A DNA stretch of 34,040 bases from Candidatus Bathyarchaeota archaeon B26-2 (GTDB lineage Archaea; Thermoproteota; Bathyarchaeia; Bathyarchaeales; B26-1). Positions 1-7,529 of this stretch are shown here, piece by piece. Position numbers and translations under genes: made by a program. How positions within the stretch are numbered: the first letter of the stretch is position 1; the number at the start of each line of letters is the position of its first letter. The DNA is taken from positions 1-34,040 of the forward strand of contig LUCE01000026.1 of NCBI GenBank assembly GCA_001593935.1. Direction: 5' to 3'. Under the pieces are notes generated by a model, which was given only the letters and a program-made list of their open reading frames with translations, searched no databases and was not told the DNA's origin.

Positions 1-192
1 TGCCCAGCCTTTGATGGCTTTCTCGCTTAGGCTCCAGGACTCTGGGCCTCCCATGTCCGGAGCATACCTCGCAACCCTCTCACAGTCCATCAGGTTTATC
101 ACGTATAGATTCTGTTTGGGCATGTAGACCGCTTCCTTAAAGCCTAGGTCGCCGGTTGAGTATTTAATACTTTCACCATCGCGAAGAAGCAT
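1..192 (-). CDS. Unknown protein, N-terminal part only (runs off left edge)
   Basis: An open frame of 64 codons runs leftward from ATG at 192 to the window edge without a stop. It starts MLLRDGESIKYSTG and continues through MPKQNLYVINLMDCERVARY. An in-frame TAG lies about 30 bases upstream of the ATG with no earlier start codon between, so 192 is the first possible start; a second ATG at 123, preceded by AAGGA, is an alternative. The composition looks like a soluble protein: no signal peptide or membrane segment is visible. I do not recognise the family. It is divergent from the ferredoxin gene starting at 343, so positions 193-342 should carry both promoters. Confidence 0.6.
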   Translation of the reverse strand, partial: MLLRDGESIKYSTGDLGFKEAVYMPKQNLYVINLMDCERVARYAPDMGGPESWSLSEKAIKGWA

Positions 193-342
193 GTTATAAG
201 TTGGGGAGACATGGTTCGCCTAGATTGGGATGGAATGGCGAAGGTGGAGGAAGGATAAGTTTAATTTGAGGAGGAACACTAAAAAGGGAGGAACGTTAGG
301 GCTGTGGGTGGATGAAGCCGCTGAGAGGCTGAGGCGAACTTT

Positions 343-1299
343 ATGGAAGCTGTGGAGGCTGAGGGTCGGTCGGTCGTCAGCCGCGTTAAGGCTGCGGTCT
401 TCAGGATAGAGGTTGCTAGGAAACTCGTTCAGTTCTCATGTTTTGTGCTCTTCAACGCTGGCATCTTCGGGGTATCCCCGTTGCCGCTCGTCCTACCGGT
501 CCTTCAGAGCCTTGGGTCGGTCCACAACACTATCGGCGAGGCCATCGGCTTAATAGAATGGATGCTCTATAACCTTGCTTTTCCTTGGCTGCCCTTAGCC
601 TCGATCTTGATCCTTGCAATCGTCTCGGGGAGGTCTATCTGCGGCTGGGTCTGTCCTTTCGGCCTCATACAGGATGTATTGGAATACGCTGGCGTAAGTA
701 AGGTTAGAATCTCTCAGAGTACTCATAGGGAAATGACATCCGTCAAGTACCTAGTACTTCTCCTCTTCATAGTCCTCAGTGGAGGTCTAGCGATATCCTC
801 GGCTAGGGGTGTGGGTCAAGCCTATAGGGAGACCTTGGGAGTGATCGGGGAGGGACCTTTCACGGCTTTAAGCCCCTCGGATACGCTCTTCGCCGTTACA
901 CCGAGGCTCATAATCATCCTACAGTATTATGTCTTCCCCATTTCAGAAGCCTACGAGGCTTCTGTAGCCGATCTGCTGTCGTCGCCTCTCCTATGGGCCC
1001 GGCTCACCATAATGGTCGGTGTCCTAGTCTTAGCCCTTTATGTTCCGAGAGGATGGTGCCGGTACCTCTGCCCTCAAGGGGCGATGCTAGCTCTAGCAAG
1101 CCGGTTCAGCTTCTTAGGCCTGAGAAGGGAACCCGTCCGCTGCACGAGAGCGACTTGCAGAGCTTGTGTAGAGGCATGCCCCATGAACATACGCATCTTA
1201 GACTTACCTTGGGAGAAGTTCACAGACCCAGAGTGCATATACTGTCTGAGATGCGTAGAGGCATGTCCAACCAAGGCGATAAGGCCCAAGTTCCCATAA
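343..1299 (+). CDS. NapH/CcoG-like membrane 4Fe-4S ferredoxin
   Basis: A 318-residue membrane protein with several hydrophobic segments (about residues 27-55, 72-95, 133-152, 220-235). It carries the two CxxxCP motifs of the NapH/MauN/NosR-type family (CGWVCPFG near 100-107 and CRYLCPQG near 239-246). The C-terminus has two cytoplasmic 4Fe-4S motifs: C-x4-C-x2-C-x3-CP from residue 267 and C-x2-C-x2-C-x3-CP from residue 298. Family members pass electrons between the quinone pool or membrane donors and soluble partners. No partner redox gene is adjacent, so the donor and acceptor are unknown. The ATG at 343 follows GAGG with 8-base spacing, and an in-frame TGA lies just upstream at 322. The first ferredoxin motif has one widened gap (CTRATCRAC), as is common in this family. 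Confidence 0.85.
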   Translation: MEAVEAEGRSVVSRVKAAVFRIEVARKLVQFSCFVLFNAGIFGVSPLPLVLPVLQSLGSVHNTIGEAIGLIEWMLYNLAFPWLPLASILILAIVSGRSICGWVCPFGLIQDVLEYAGVSKVRISQSTHREMTSVKYLVLLLFIVLSGGLAISSARGVGQAYRETLGVIGEGPFTALSPSDTLFAVTPRLIIILQYYVFPISEAYEASVADLLSSPLLWARLTIMVGVLVLALYVPRGWCRYLCPQGAMLALASRFSFLGLRREPVRCTRATCRACVEACPMNIRILDLPWEKFTDPECIYCLRCVEACPTKAIRPKFP

Positions 1300-1360
1300 G
1301 GATTTTTAGTAAGCTGCCCTCTGAGATAGGTTGATCTGACACTGACGGAGGGTGACACGG

Positions 1361-2749
1361 GTGCCTGATAGACTCATCAAGGTTCCATGCGCCATGACCA
1401 TAGCTGGGTCAGACAGTGGAGGGGGAGCCGGCGTTGAGGCAGACCTCAAGACGTTCGCGGCTCTTGGGGTCTTCGGAACCTGCGCCATAACTGCGGTAAC
1501 CGCCCAGAACACCCGGGGAGTATATGATGTCTTCCCAGTTCCCCCTGAAGTCGTAAGGCGTCAGATCGAGATTGTCTTAGAGGATATTGAGGTTGGGGCG
1601 GCCAAGACCGGTATGCTCTACTCGAAGGAGATTATGGAAGTCGTCTCTGAAGCCATAGACCGATATGAACTCAAGATGGTTGTAGACCCCGTTATGAAGG
1701 CAGGAACGGGAGCCGACCTTATCCCTGAATCTGAGGTTGAATCTCTAAGCAACCTAATCGTCTCTAGAGCCTTCGTTGCAACTCCGAACAGATACGAGGC
1801 TGAACAGCTATCCGGCATCGCGATAAGGAGCCTCGAGGATATGAAAGAAGCCGCTGTGAAGATATCGCGTCTAGGGTCGGAGACTGTCGTCATTAAAGGA
1901 GGCCATCTGGACGGCGCAACGGTTCGAGATGTCCTATATCACAATGGAACATTCAAGGTCTTCGAGAAGCCTCGGGTTAAGGTTAGGCCTCACGGCGGGG
2001 GATGCTCTTTCTCAGCGGCGATAGCTGGATACTTGGCGTGCGGGGAGAGCGTTCTCAACGCCGTCTCTAAGGCTGAAGACCTAATCCAAGATGCCATAAG
2101 GTTCGGGGTCAAGGTTGGCGGGGGGAGGGTTCCAGTCAACCCTCTGGTTCATCTATACAACGAGGCTGAGAAGGTGAAGGTTCTTCAGGACGTGCAAGAA
2201 GCGGCTGAGATGATCGTGGGGTGTAAGGAACTCTTACCTTACATCGCCGAGGTTGGAACTCAAGTTGCCATGGCTTTGAGGTACGCATACTCTCGAGAGC
2301 ATGTGGCCGCGGTGGAGGGGAGGATCGTCAAGACCCGTGGAGGGGCGAAGGCCGTGGGGCCTGCTAAATTCGCGGCCTCAAGCCACATGGCACGCCTTGT
2401 CTTGAAGGTTATGGAGTATAACCCCGAGGTTAGAGCGGCCCTTAACTTACATTATGACCCCCATTTGGTCGAGGCGTTTAGAGAGGTGGGTTTCACGGTC
2501 TCATCCTTCGAGAGGTCTCTAGAGCCCAGCGAAGTTAAGGCTGTTGAGGGTAGAAGTCTCGTCTGGGGAGTTGAGACCGCAGTCAAGAGTGTTGGGATGG
2601 TTCCCGACGTGATCTACGACTTGGGCGAGGTCGGTAAGGAACCCATGATCCGCGTCTTAGGGAACTCGGCGACCAACGCCGTCAAGAAGGTCCTTAAAGT
2701 TATGGAGCGGCTCACAAAAAAGCGGCGGGTGGACAAGCAGAAACCGTAA
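1361..2749 (+). CDS. thiDN: Bifunctional HMP-P kinase / thiamine phosphate synthase (ThiD-ThiN fusion)
   Basis: About 462 residues. The first ~255 are ThiD: the N-terminal substrate loop [16 protein letters not shown], the ITAVTAQNT segment, [15 protein letters not shown], and the [17 protein letters not shown] anion hole with the conserved Cys. The last ~180 residues are Thi[36 protein letters not shown] and [18 protein letters not shown]. ThiD phosphorylates HMP-P to HMP-PP. ThiN, the archaeal alternative to ThiE, couples it to thiazole phosphate to make thiamine phosphate. Two in-frame GTG starts exist, at 1352 and 1361. The ribosome binding site GGAGGG at 1347-1352 overlaps the first and sits 8-9 bases before the second, so 1361 is preferred. 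No riboswitch-like leader is visible in the 61-base gap after the ferredoxin gene. Confidence 0.92.
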   Translation: MPDRLIKVPCAMTIAGSDSGGGAGVEADLKTFAALGVFGTCAITAVTAQNTRGVYDVFPVPPEVVRRQIEIVLEDIEVGAAKTGMLYSKEIMEVVSEAIDRYELKMVVDPVMKAGTGADLIPESEVESLSNLIVSRAFVATPNRYEAEQLSGIAIRSLEDMKEAAVKISRLGSETVVIKGGHLDGATVRDVLYHNGTFKVFEKPRVKVRPHGGGCSFSAAIAGYLACGESVLNAVSKAEDLIQDAIRFGVKVGGGRVPVNPLVHLYNEAEKVKVLQDVQEAAEMIVGCKELLPYIAEVGTQVAMALRYAYSREHVAAVEGRIVKTRGGAKAVGPAKFAASSHMARLVLKVMEYNPEVRAALNLHYDPHLVEAFREVGFTVSSFERSLEPSEVKAVEGRSLVWGVETAVKSVGMVPDVIYDLGEVGKEPMIRVLGNSATNAVKKVLKVMERLTKKRRVDKQKP

Positions 2750-2813
2750 GTCTCAGTTGGTCAGCGGTCAACAACTCGTTCAGTGGAGATGGCCGTTAGG
2801 TCGCTTGTCCACC

Positions 2814-2836
2814 AGCCTCAAATAATCTTTGAGGCT
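2814..2836. terminator. Hairpin between convergent thiDN and hypD
   Basis: A perfect 9-bp stem (AGCCTCAAA / TTTGAGGCT) with a 5-base loop lies 65 bases after the thiDN stop and about 80 bases before the 3' end of hypD. It is followed on the plus strand by a T-rich stretch with GGGTTTTTG at about 2848-2856. Because the genes converge and the hairpin is symmetric, it could end transcripts from both sides. Archaeal terminators usually depend on T-runs rather than stems, so the function is inferred. Confidence 0.5.
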
Positions 2837-2915
2837 CCGTTTATCTAGGGTTTTTGTCACTGTTTCTCTTATTGTTGGGTGACATCTCGCTGCGAAGGGC
2901 GTTATGTCCGGATGG

Positions 2916-4001
2916 TTACCTCTCAACCCCGTGCTTAGCCCATATGCTGCATGTTCCCTCAGTCGAGACCATACATGCTCCTTTAGGAGTCTGGGGAGTA
3001 CACGCCTTCATAAAGAGGGGACATTCCGGGGGTTTTATCTTCCCTATCATGACCAAGTGACAGAGGCACCCGGGCAGGATATCCCTAGAGCCCTCAACCT
3101 TCACGTTGTATCTTATCTTGGCGTCGTATCTGGAGAGTTCGTCCTTCAGAGTGAACGCCGAGTTAGGTAGCCTACCCAAGCCTCTCCAGTACCCGCTGAC
3201 TACGTCGAAGACCTCCCGCATAAGCTTGTGGGCCTTCTCGTTTCCCTCCCAAGTGACAGACCTTGTATACTCGTTCTCGAGACGGGCTTCCCCCTCTCTG
3301 ATCTGTCTCAGCAACATCAACACCGCGAAGAGCATATCTAAAGGCTCAAACCCGGCTATGACCGTCGGCATTCTGTATGCCCGTGGAAAGATCTCGTAGG
3401 GCCTCATCCCGATGATCGTTGAGACGTGGCCGGGGGCTATGAAACCGTCGATGTGGAGGTCTCCTATGCCGAGAAGCAGCTCCATGGCCGGCGGGATCAG
3501 TCTATGAGCAACCAGAAAACTTAGGTTTTCCGGTGGACCCTTGAGGACCTCTATGGCGGTCGAGGGAGCGGTCGTCTCGAAGCCCACGGCGAAGAAGACG
3601 AACTCTCTCGAGGGTTCCTTGCGAGCAATCTTGACGGCGTCCCCGACGCTGTAGACCACCCTCACATCTCCTCCTTGAGCTCTCGCGTCGTGGAGTGAGG
3701 TCCTTGAGCCCGGAACCCTAACGAGGTCGCCGAACGTTAGGATAGTCACCCCCTCCAAGGCTAGGGCTACAGCCCTATCGATCTCGGATGCAGGTGTGAC
3801 GCAGACGGGACATCCGGGACCGGCTATGAGGTCTACGTTCTCGGGTAGGAGAGACCTAAGTCCGTAATGGGTTATGGTCCATTCGTGAGTCCCGCAGACA
3901 TGGCAGAACCTGACTTCGTATGGGGGAGCGACCTCTCTGATCCTCTCCACAACTCGTCTAACGAGGCTTGGGTCCCTGAACTTCAGCTCTTCACTACTCA
4001 T
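2916..4001 (-). CDS. hypD: [NiFe] hydrogenase maturation protein HypD
   Basis: Full-length HypD (361 residues). HypD is an iron-sulfur protein that, with HypC, holds the Fe(CN)2CO unit while it is assembled for the [NiFe] hydrogenase active site. Visible hallmarks are CHVCGTHEW (Cys33/36), GPGCPVCVTP (Cys64/67), FFAVGFETTAP, and the C-terminal cysteine-rich part (Cys312, 314, 327, 334, 343, 351) that ligates the 4Fe-4S cluster. No ribosome binding site precedes the ATG at 4001, but a TATA-like box ends about 30 bases upstream, suggesting a very short leader. HypC, HypE, HypF and hydrogenase subunits are absent from the window, so this copy stands alone. It is convergent with thiDN and divergent from adk. 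Confidence 0.95.
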   Translation of the reverse strand: MSSEELKFRDPSLVRRVVERIREVAPPYEVRFCHVCGTHEWTITHYGLRSLLPENVDLIAGPGCPVCVTPASEIDRAVALALEGVTILTFGDLVRVPGSRTSLHDARAQGGDVRVVYSVGDAVKIARKEPSREFVFFAVGFETTAPSTAIEVLKGPPENLSFLVAHRLIPPAMELLLGIGDLHIDGFIAPGHVSTIIGMRPYEIFPRAYRMPTVIAGFEPLDMLFAVLMLLRQIREGEARLENEYTRSVTWEGNEKAHKLMREVFDVVSGYWRGLGRLPNSAFTLKDELSRYDAKIRYNVKVEGSRDILPGCLCHLVMIGKIKPPECPLFMKACTPQTPKGACMVSTEGTCSIWAKHGVER

Positions 4002-4030
4002 CGTCGTGTAGTAGAGAATGGTCGGGGCGA

Positions 4031-4040
4031 CCTATAATGG
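4031..4040 (-). promoter_or_regulatory. TATA box of hypD
   Basis: Reading the minus strand, the segment is CCATTATAGG, centred about 34 bases upstream of the hypD ATG. This predicts transcription starting about 10 bases before the start codon, which fits the lack of a ribosome binding site. Confidence 0.45.
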
Positions 4041-4128
4041 TTGCGCGTTGCCAGACGACGCTGCTGAGTTCTCCCAGACAGTTGACGCCTCAAAAGTCTT
4101 TAAGCCTCACTTCGCTGCAAAGGGCGAG

Positions 4129-4138
4129 ATTTAAAAGT
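4129..4138 (+). promoter_or_regulatory. TATA box of adk
   Basis: ATTTAAAAG preceded by a purine-rich GGGCGAG stretch resembles BRE plus TATA. Its centre lies about 37 bases before the ATG at 4171 but only 16 before the ATG at 4150. The expected transcription start (about 4159) therefore falls after the upstream ATG, which supports 4171 as the adk start. Confidence 0.5.
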
Positions 4139-4170
4139 TCCTAATTTTAATGTTGGTTTGGTGGTTGAGC

Positions 4171-4824
4171 ATGGCTTTAAGGATCGTTCTCTTAGGTCCG
4201 CCCGGGGCTGGCAAGGGAACATACGCGTCTAGGCTAATGAGGAGGCTCAGGATTCCTCACATCTCAACCGGGGATATGGTTAGAGAGGAGATCAAGGCGG
4301 GAACGCCCCTAGGCAGAGTTCTCAAAGAGTACAGCGACCGCGGCGAACTCGTTCCCGACGATATTATAATCGGGATTCTGGAGGAACGGCTGAAGAAGCG
4401 TGACTGCGCGGAAGGCTTCATCCTAGACGGCTTTCCGAGGACGATACCTCAGGCTGAAGCCTTAGACAAGATAACGGGTATCGACTACGTGATAAACATA
4501 AATGTCTCAGACGAGATCATAGTCCAACGTCTCTCAAGCAGGCTTGTCTGTAAGAGGTGTGGAGCCATATACAACCGGCTTACACTGAAGCCCAAGAGAG
4601 ATATGATCTGCGACATCTGCGGGGGAGAGCTCTACACTAGGGAGGACGACAAGCCTGAAGTGGTGAGGGAGAGGCTGAGGGTCTACAAGGTGAGGACGAA
4701 GCCCCTCATAGAGTATTATAGGCGTAGGGGCTTGCTGAGAGAGGTGTACTGCAAGGATATAAAGGCAGACCCTGAAGTCGTCGTCGATGAGATAATCTCC
4801 ATAGTCAAGGAGAGAGAACTCTAA
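4171..4824 (+). CDS. adk: Adenylate kinase, long form with zinc LID
   Basis: 217 residues from ATG 4171. The P-loop GPPGAGKG is at residues 9-16, the NMP-binding part is STGDMVREE...PLG, and LDGFPRT is at 85-91. The LID (about 124-160) carries four zinc-type cysteines (127, 130, 147, 150: CKRC...CDIC). The enzyme converts ATP plus AMP to two ADP in the cytoplasm. It is the bacterial/eukaryal-type long form rather than the short trimeric AdkA of some archaea. Starting at the upstream ATG (4150) would add seven residues (MLVWWLS) that do not look like the family and would lie before the predicted transcription start. GGTGG precedes 4171. It converges on the S28e-L7Ae pair. Confidence 0.93.
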   Translation: MALRIVLLGPPGAGKGTYASRLMRRLRIPHISTGDMVREEIKAGTPLGRVLKEYSDRGELVPDDIIIGILEERLKKRDCAEGFILDGFPRTIPQAEALDKITGIDYVININVSDEIIVQRLSSRLVCKRCGAIYNRLTLKPKRDMICDICGGELYTREDDKPEVVRERLRVYKVRTKPLIEYYRRRGLLREVYCKDIKADPEVVVDEIISIVKEREL

Positions 4825-4893
4825 CCCACCAGTTGACGTCGATGGACGCCACTGAAGGTTTCGAGTTCTTCACCCTCGGTTCCTGATGACCTT

Positions 4894-5115
4894 CTACTCT
4901 ATTCTTCTGGCTTCCCTCTCGGTCTCTCTGAGCATCAGTATGTCATCAAGTCTGACAGGACCCTTGACGTTCCGGATTATTATCCTTCCTTTATCCCGCC
5001 CCTCGAGTATGCGAACCCTAACCTGCGTGATCTCACCGGTCATTCCCGTTCTGCCTATGATCTGTATGACCTGAGCTGGCGTTAGGACCTCCTCGGCTGA
5101 ATCCCGGGAGCTCAT
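4894..5115 (-). CDS. rps28e: Ribosomal protein S28e (eS28)
   Basis: 73 residues matching eS28: [22 protein letters not shown], then [13 protein letters not shown] and the terminal [15 protein letters not shown]. It is an archaeal/eukaryal-specific small-subunit protein. It lies 8 bases after the L7Ae stop and the two are surely cotranscribed, as in many archaea. The usual next genes (L24e, NDK) are not here: the following gene is adk on the other strand. GGGAGG directly abuts the ATG, and a GGAGG 12 bases upstream is the more normal ribosome binding site. Confidence 0.96.
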   Translation of the reverse strand: MSSRDSAEEVLTPAQVIQIIGRTGMTGEITQVRVRILEGRDKGRIIIRNVKGPVRLDDILMLRETEREARRIE

Positions 5116-5123
5116 CCTCCCAT

Positions 5124-5501
5124 TCAGCCTCCTTTCCTTAAGTTCTTAACCCTAGTTATGATCTCCTTGACCAGATCCTCGGCTTCACCTGGGTTGGTTA
5201 TGCAGACCGATGCTGACGGTACATCTATACCGGCTGCCGAGCCGAGCTTGGATTTACTGGGGACGTAAACGTATGGGACCTTTCTCTCGTCGCAGATTAT
5301 TGGGAGGTGAGCTACAACCTCTGGTGGGTCTACATCTTCAGCTATTATGACGAGTTTCGCCTGTCCACGTTCAACGGCTTTGGTCGTCTCGTTCGTTCCT
5401 CTACGGATACTGCCTGTTCTGACGGCTATCTGGAGGGCTTCGTAGGCTGCGTCGACCACCGCCTTCGGAACCTCGAACTTCACATAGAAGGGTTTTGACA
5501 T
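5124..5501 (-). CDS. rpl7ae: Ribosomal protein L7Ae (eL8; kink-turn binding)
   Basis: 125 residues, the normal length. Hallmarks are [29 protein letters not shown], the kink-turn RNA-binding signature, and [22 protein letters not shown]. In archaea this protein binds kink-turns in 23S rRNA, in C/D and H/ACA guide RNPs, and in RNase P. The ATG at 5501 follows GAGGTTA with about 8-base spacing. Its promoter box lies about 68 bases upstream, giving a leader of about 40 bases. L7Ae is known to bind its own leader in some archaea; I did not identify a clear kink-turn in this leader by eye. Confidence 0.96.
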   Translation of the reverse strand: MSKPFYVKFEVPKAVVDAAYEALQIAVRTGSIRRGTNETTKAVERGQAKLVIIAEDVDPPEVVAHLPIICDERKVPYVYVPSKSKLGSAAGIDVPSASVCITNPGEAEDLVKEIITRVKNLRKGG

Positions 5502-5564
5502 ACTACCGTAACCTCATCAACTCGCGTTTCGGTTAAACCGCATACCCTAACTCTCAGAATTCAC

Positions 5565-5575
5565 CTATATATCTT
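5565..5575 (-). promoter_or_regulatory. TATA region for L7Ae-S28e
   Basis: On the minus strand the sequence reads ACCGTAAGATATATAGG: a purine-rich BRE-like part followed by ATATATAG. Its centre is about 68 bases before the L7Ae ATG. It overlaps the 15-base repeat at 5569-5583. Confidence 0.5.
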
Positions 5576-5583
5576 ACGGTAAA
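5569..5583. repeat. 15-base repeat, copy 1 (TTACCGTAA palindrome)
   Basis: ATATCTTACGGTAAA occurs here and again at 9838-9852. It contains TTAC-n-GTAA, an inverted repeat with a one-base centre. Here it sits over the BRE/TATA of the L7Ae promoter. Confidence 0.55.
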
Positions 5584-5875
5584 CTCTACTCTTCCTCCTG
5601 AAGGGCATCACGTTCTCGCGGGGTGCAGACGTACTCGAAGCCAGACTTTGGGCGCCATGACGGAAATCTTGGAAATATGTTGATTTGAACACTTCTTAGT
5701 TGCCGGGGGCGAAGAGTTCTTCTAGGTGACCGTTAGCCCAGATTTAGGAGATAGCGCGCACGAGATGCTTAGACTCAAACTTGAGAATGGAACTTTCCTC
5801 ACCAAGTGTAGCATCCATGAACCAAACCTCTACCACCATTAAGTGGAGGACCCTCACGGTGTTTTGTGTGTCCCT
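5584..5875. other. Gene-free stretch
   Basis: About 290 bases between the L7Ae promoter and the esterase stop. Only very short frames occur: a 25-codon frame on plus from ATG 5765 and a 31-codon frame on minus from about 5838. These overlap one another and neither is recognisable. A weak inverted repeat (CCT-CTA-CCAC...GTGG-AGG, about 5828-5850) lies just after the esterase gene and may end its transcript. No tRNA or other RNA gene is evident. Confidence 0.4.
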
Positions 5876-6946
5876 TCACAGCCACCTCTCGAACCAGTCA
5901 TAAGCCTTCGCCCCACTCCACTCGTGGCCTCCAGGGTGGACGTCGCAGTCTAGGCGTTCAGGCACACCAGCGGCTCTGTAGATGCTCTCCAAGTGTTTGT
6001 AGGCCCTTTTAGCGTCTTCGATGACGAAACACTGATCCCTCTCACCCATCTCTATGAGGAGGGGCTTCGGAGCTATCAGGCCGGCTACGTCGGGTATATC
6101 CCCTATCGTCAGTAACCCTGGCATGTACTGGGCTCCGCAGAAGTTCGCCTTAGCCCTCATCCCCATGGCATCACCCCTGATCGTACTCAGGTAGCCGCTT
6201 ATGCAGGCTACCTTCACCCTATCATCGAGTGCCGCCAGATACGTTGTCATCGTCCCCCCGAAGGAGAGGCCCGCGCACCCTATCCTATCCTCATCGACCT
6301 CCCGGCGAGACTGGAGGTAGTCTATAGTGCGCATCCCATCCCATATCTGGAGGGCTAGGAGGTGATAGCCCAGATACCCATAAGCCATATAGTTGACGTT
6401 GCACTTATCCCTATTCGGGCGGACCCACTCCTCCGGGCTCAACCGTTCCCCAAACCCCCTCCAGTCAGGGGCTATGACGACGTAACCTCTCAAGACGAAT
6501 TTAACGGCGTAGTCATAGTTCAAGGGAGCCACATACCGCTCATACTCTTTTCTATCATTTACAACTCCGCAGACATCGACCTTCCCACGGCCGTGACCGT
6601 GAGCCGCGAGGATTCCAGGTCTCTTCTCGGAGCCTATATCCTTAGGAATAAGAACATAAGCCGAGACCGTTGAGTACTCATCCGAGTCGTACAGAACCTT
6701 CTCCCTCACATAAGGACCCATATCAACCGACTCGACGATCTCAGGATTTAATGAGACTCTCTCCGGCATCTTGCCTAGGAGCTCCACTAACCTCGCCTTG
6801 AACATCCTCCGCCAGGCGACATAATCCTTGTATGTCTTACCCCTAAAGGAGAGCTTAGGCCTCTTGGACCTGATCCAAGCCCAGACGCTATCGTATGGGG
6901 AGAGATGCCTCCTTGCCATAACCCCAACGATCCTTTCACTAATCAC
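5876..6946 (-). CDS. Alpha/beta-hydrolase, acetyl-xylan-esterase-like
   Basis: 356 residues with an alpha/beta-hydrolase catalytic triad: nucleophile Ser228 in GLSFGG, acid Asp304 in MGERDQCF, and His341 in HPGGHEW. An oxyanion-type AHGHGRGK is near 115-122 and DWRGFGER near 161-168. The layout matches the large bacterial/archaeal esterase group related to acetyl xylan esterases and dienelactone hydrolases, so deacylation of a carbohydrate or small ester is the likely reaction. There is no signal peptide, so it acts inside the cell. The GTG at 6946 is the first start; ATG 6919 (347 residues) is about as likely, because a TATA-like ACTTTTATC at about 6949-6960 puts transcription start near 6930. 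It lies near the glycoside hydrolase and MFS genes, which suggests a sugar-use role. Confidence 0.8.
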   Translation of the reverse strand: MISERIVGVMARRHLSPYDSVWAWIRSKRPKLSFRGKTYKDYVAWRRMFKARLVELLGKMPERVSLNPEIVESVDMGPYVREKVLYDSDEYSTVSAYVLIPKDIGSEKRPGILAAHGHGRGKVDVCGVVNDRKEYERYVAPLNYDYAVKFVLRGYVVIAPDWRGFGERLSPEEWVRPNRDKCNVNYMAYGYLGYHLLALQIWDGMRTIDYLQSRREVDEDRIGCAGLSFGGTMTTYLAALDDRVKVACISGYLSTIRGDAMGMRAKANFCGAQYMPGLLTIGDIPDVAGLIAPKPLLIEMGERDQCFVIEDAKRAYKHLESIYRAAGVPERLDCDVHPGGHEWSGAKAYDWFERWL

Positions 6947-7008
6947 TAGAGATAAAAGTTCTTTCTTATCATCTTAAGAGCTTATGTGTGTATTTAGTAG
7001 GTGTGTAA

Positions 7009-7410
7009 GGTTTTCTGGTAGATGTTACCGTAGATTCTAAGAGGAAGCTTCCTTTAACCATCATCGTGGCTCCAGCAGACCAGAACGAGAAGAAGCACCG
7101 CCTGACCCTAATGGAGAAGACCAAGCAAGTCCTCCGGAAGGCAAGAGCCACGTTGAGGAGAATAACAGCAGCAGGAATATTAGAAAGAAGGTCAAGGAAG
7201 CGATTATTCCCTTTAAACAAACCAGAGACGCGGCGTTAAAGGCCTATTAAGGGTGGACAAGAAGTTCAGAACTCACGGTTCCGAAGACGAAGGAGAAAAT
7301 GTCACAGACGCGTGCTGCTCTTGTTAGTGAAGAAAATGCTTTCTGCCACGCCCTTGACACCAAACGAATACCTCACAGACCATGGAAACGTGGAAGTAGC
7401 CTCTGGCCCA
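7009..7410 (+). pseudogene. Decayed DDE transposase (several frameshifts)
   Basis: This 580-base gene-free stretch holds a transposase relic on the plus strand. From 7018 one frame reads VDVTVDSKRKLPLTIIVAPA followed by DQNEKKH, typical of the first catalytic-Asp region of IS4/IS5-type DDE transposases; it runs to a TAA at 7236. One frame over, from 7253, VDKKFRTHGSEDE is typical of a later part. Near 7350-7390, DTKR in one frame and YLTDHGN in another continue the pattern before the reading is lost. No intact frame, obvious terminal inverted repeats or target duplication can be seen. The exact insertion sequence family cannot be named by eye. The flanks (6947-7008 and 7411-7529) contain nothing else recognisable. 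Confidence 0.7.
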
Positions 7411-7529
7411 GAGGAAATGAATAGAAAAATCGAAGTCTAACCTTATCCAACGGGGATTATTCCCCCTGATAGATTCGGCGGCGAACTGTCAAGTCTTACT
7501 GTACCAAAAAGGATGAGACGATAGGAAAC

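Noticed and set aside
1300-1360. Possible thiamine riboswitch before thiDN
   Set aside because: The gap is only 61 bases and shows none of the conserved TPP riboswitch elements.
5745-5845. Two short overlapping frames on opposite strands (25 and 31 codons)
   Set aside because: Neither resembles a known protein, and they cannot both be real; there is no further support.
6969-7220. 83-codon minus-strand open frame in the gap before the esterase
   Set aside because: It lies antisense to the transposase relic, which has recognisable motifs on the plus strand; it has no ribosome binding site or recognisable similarity.
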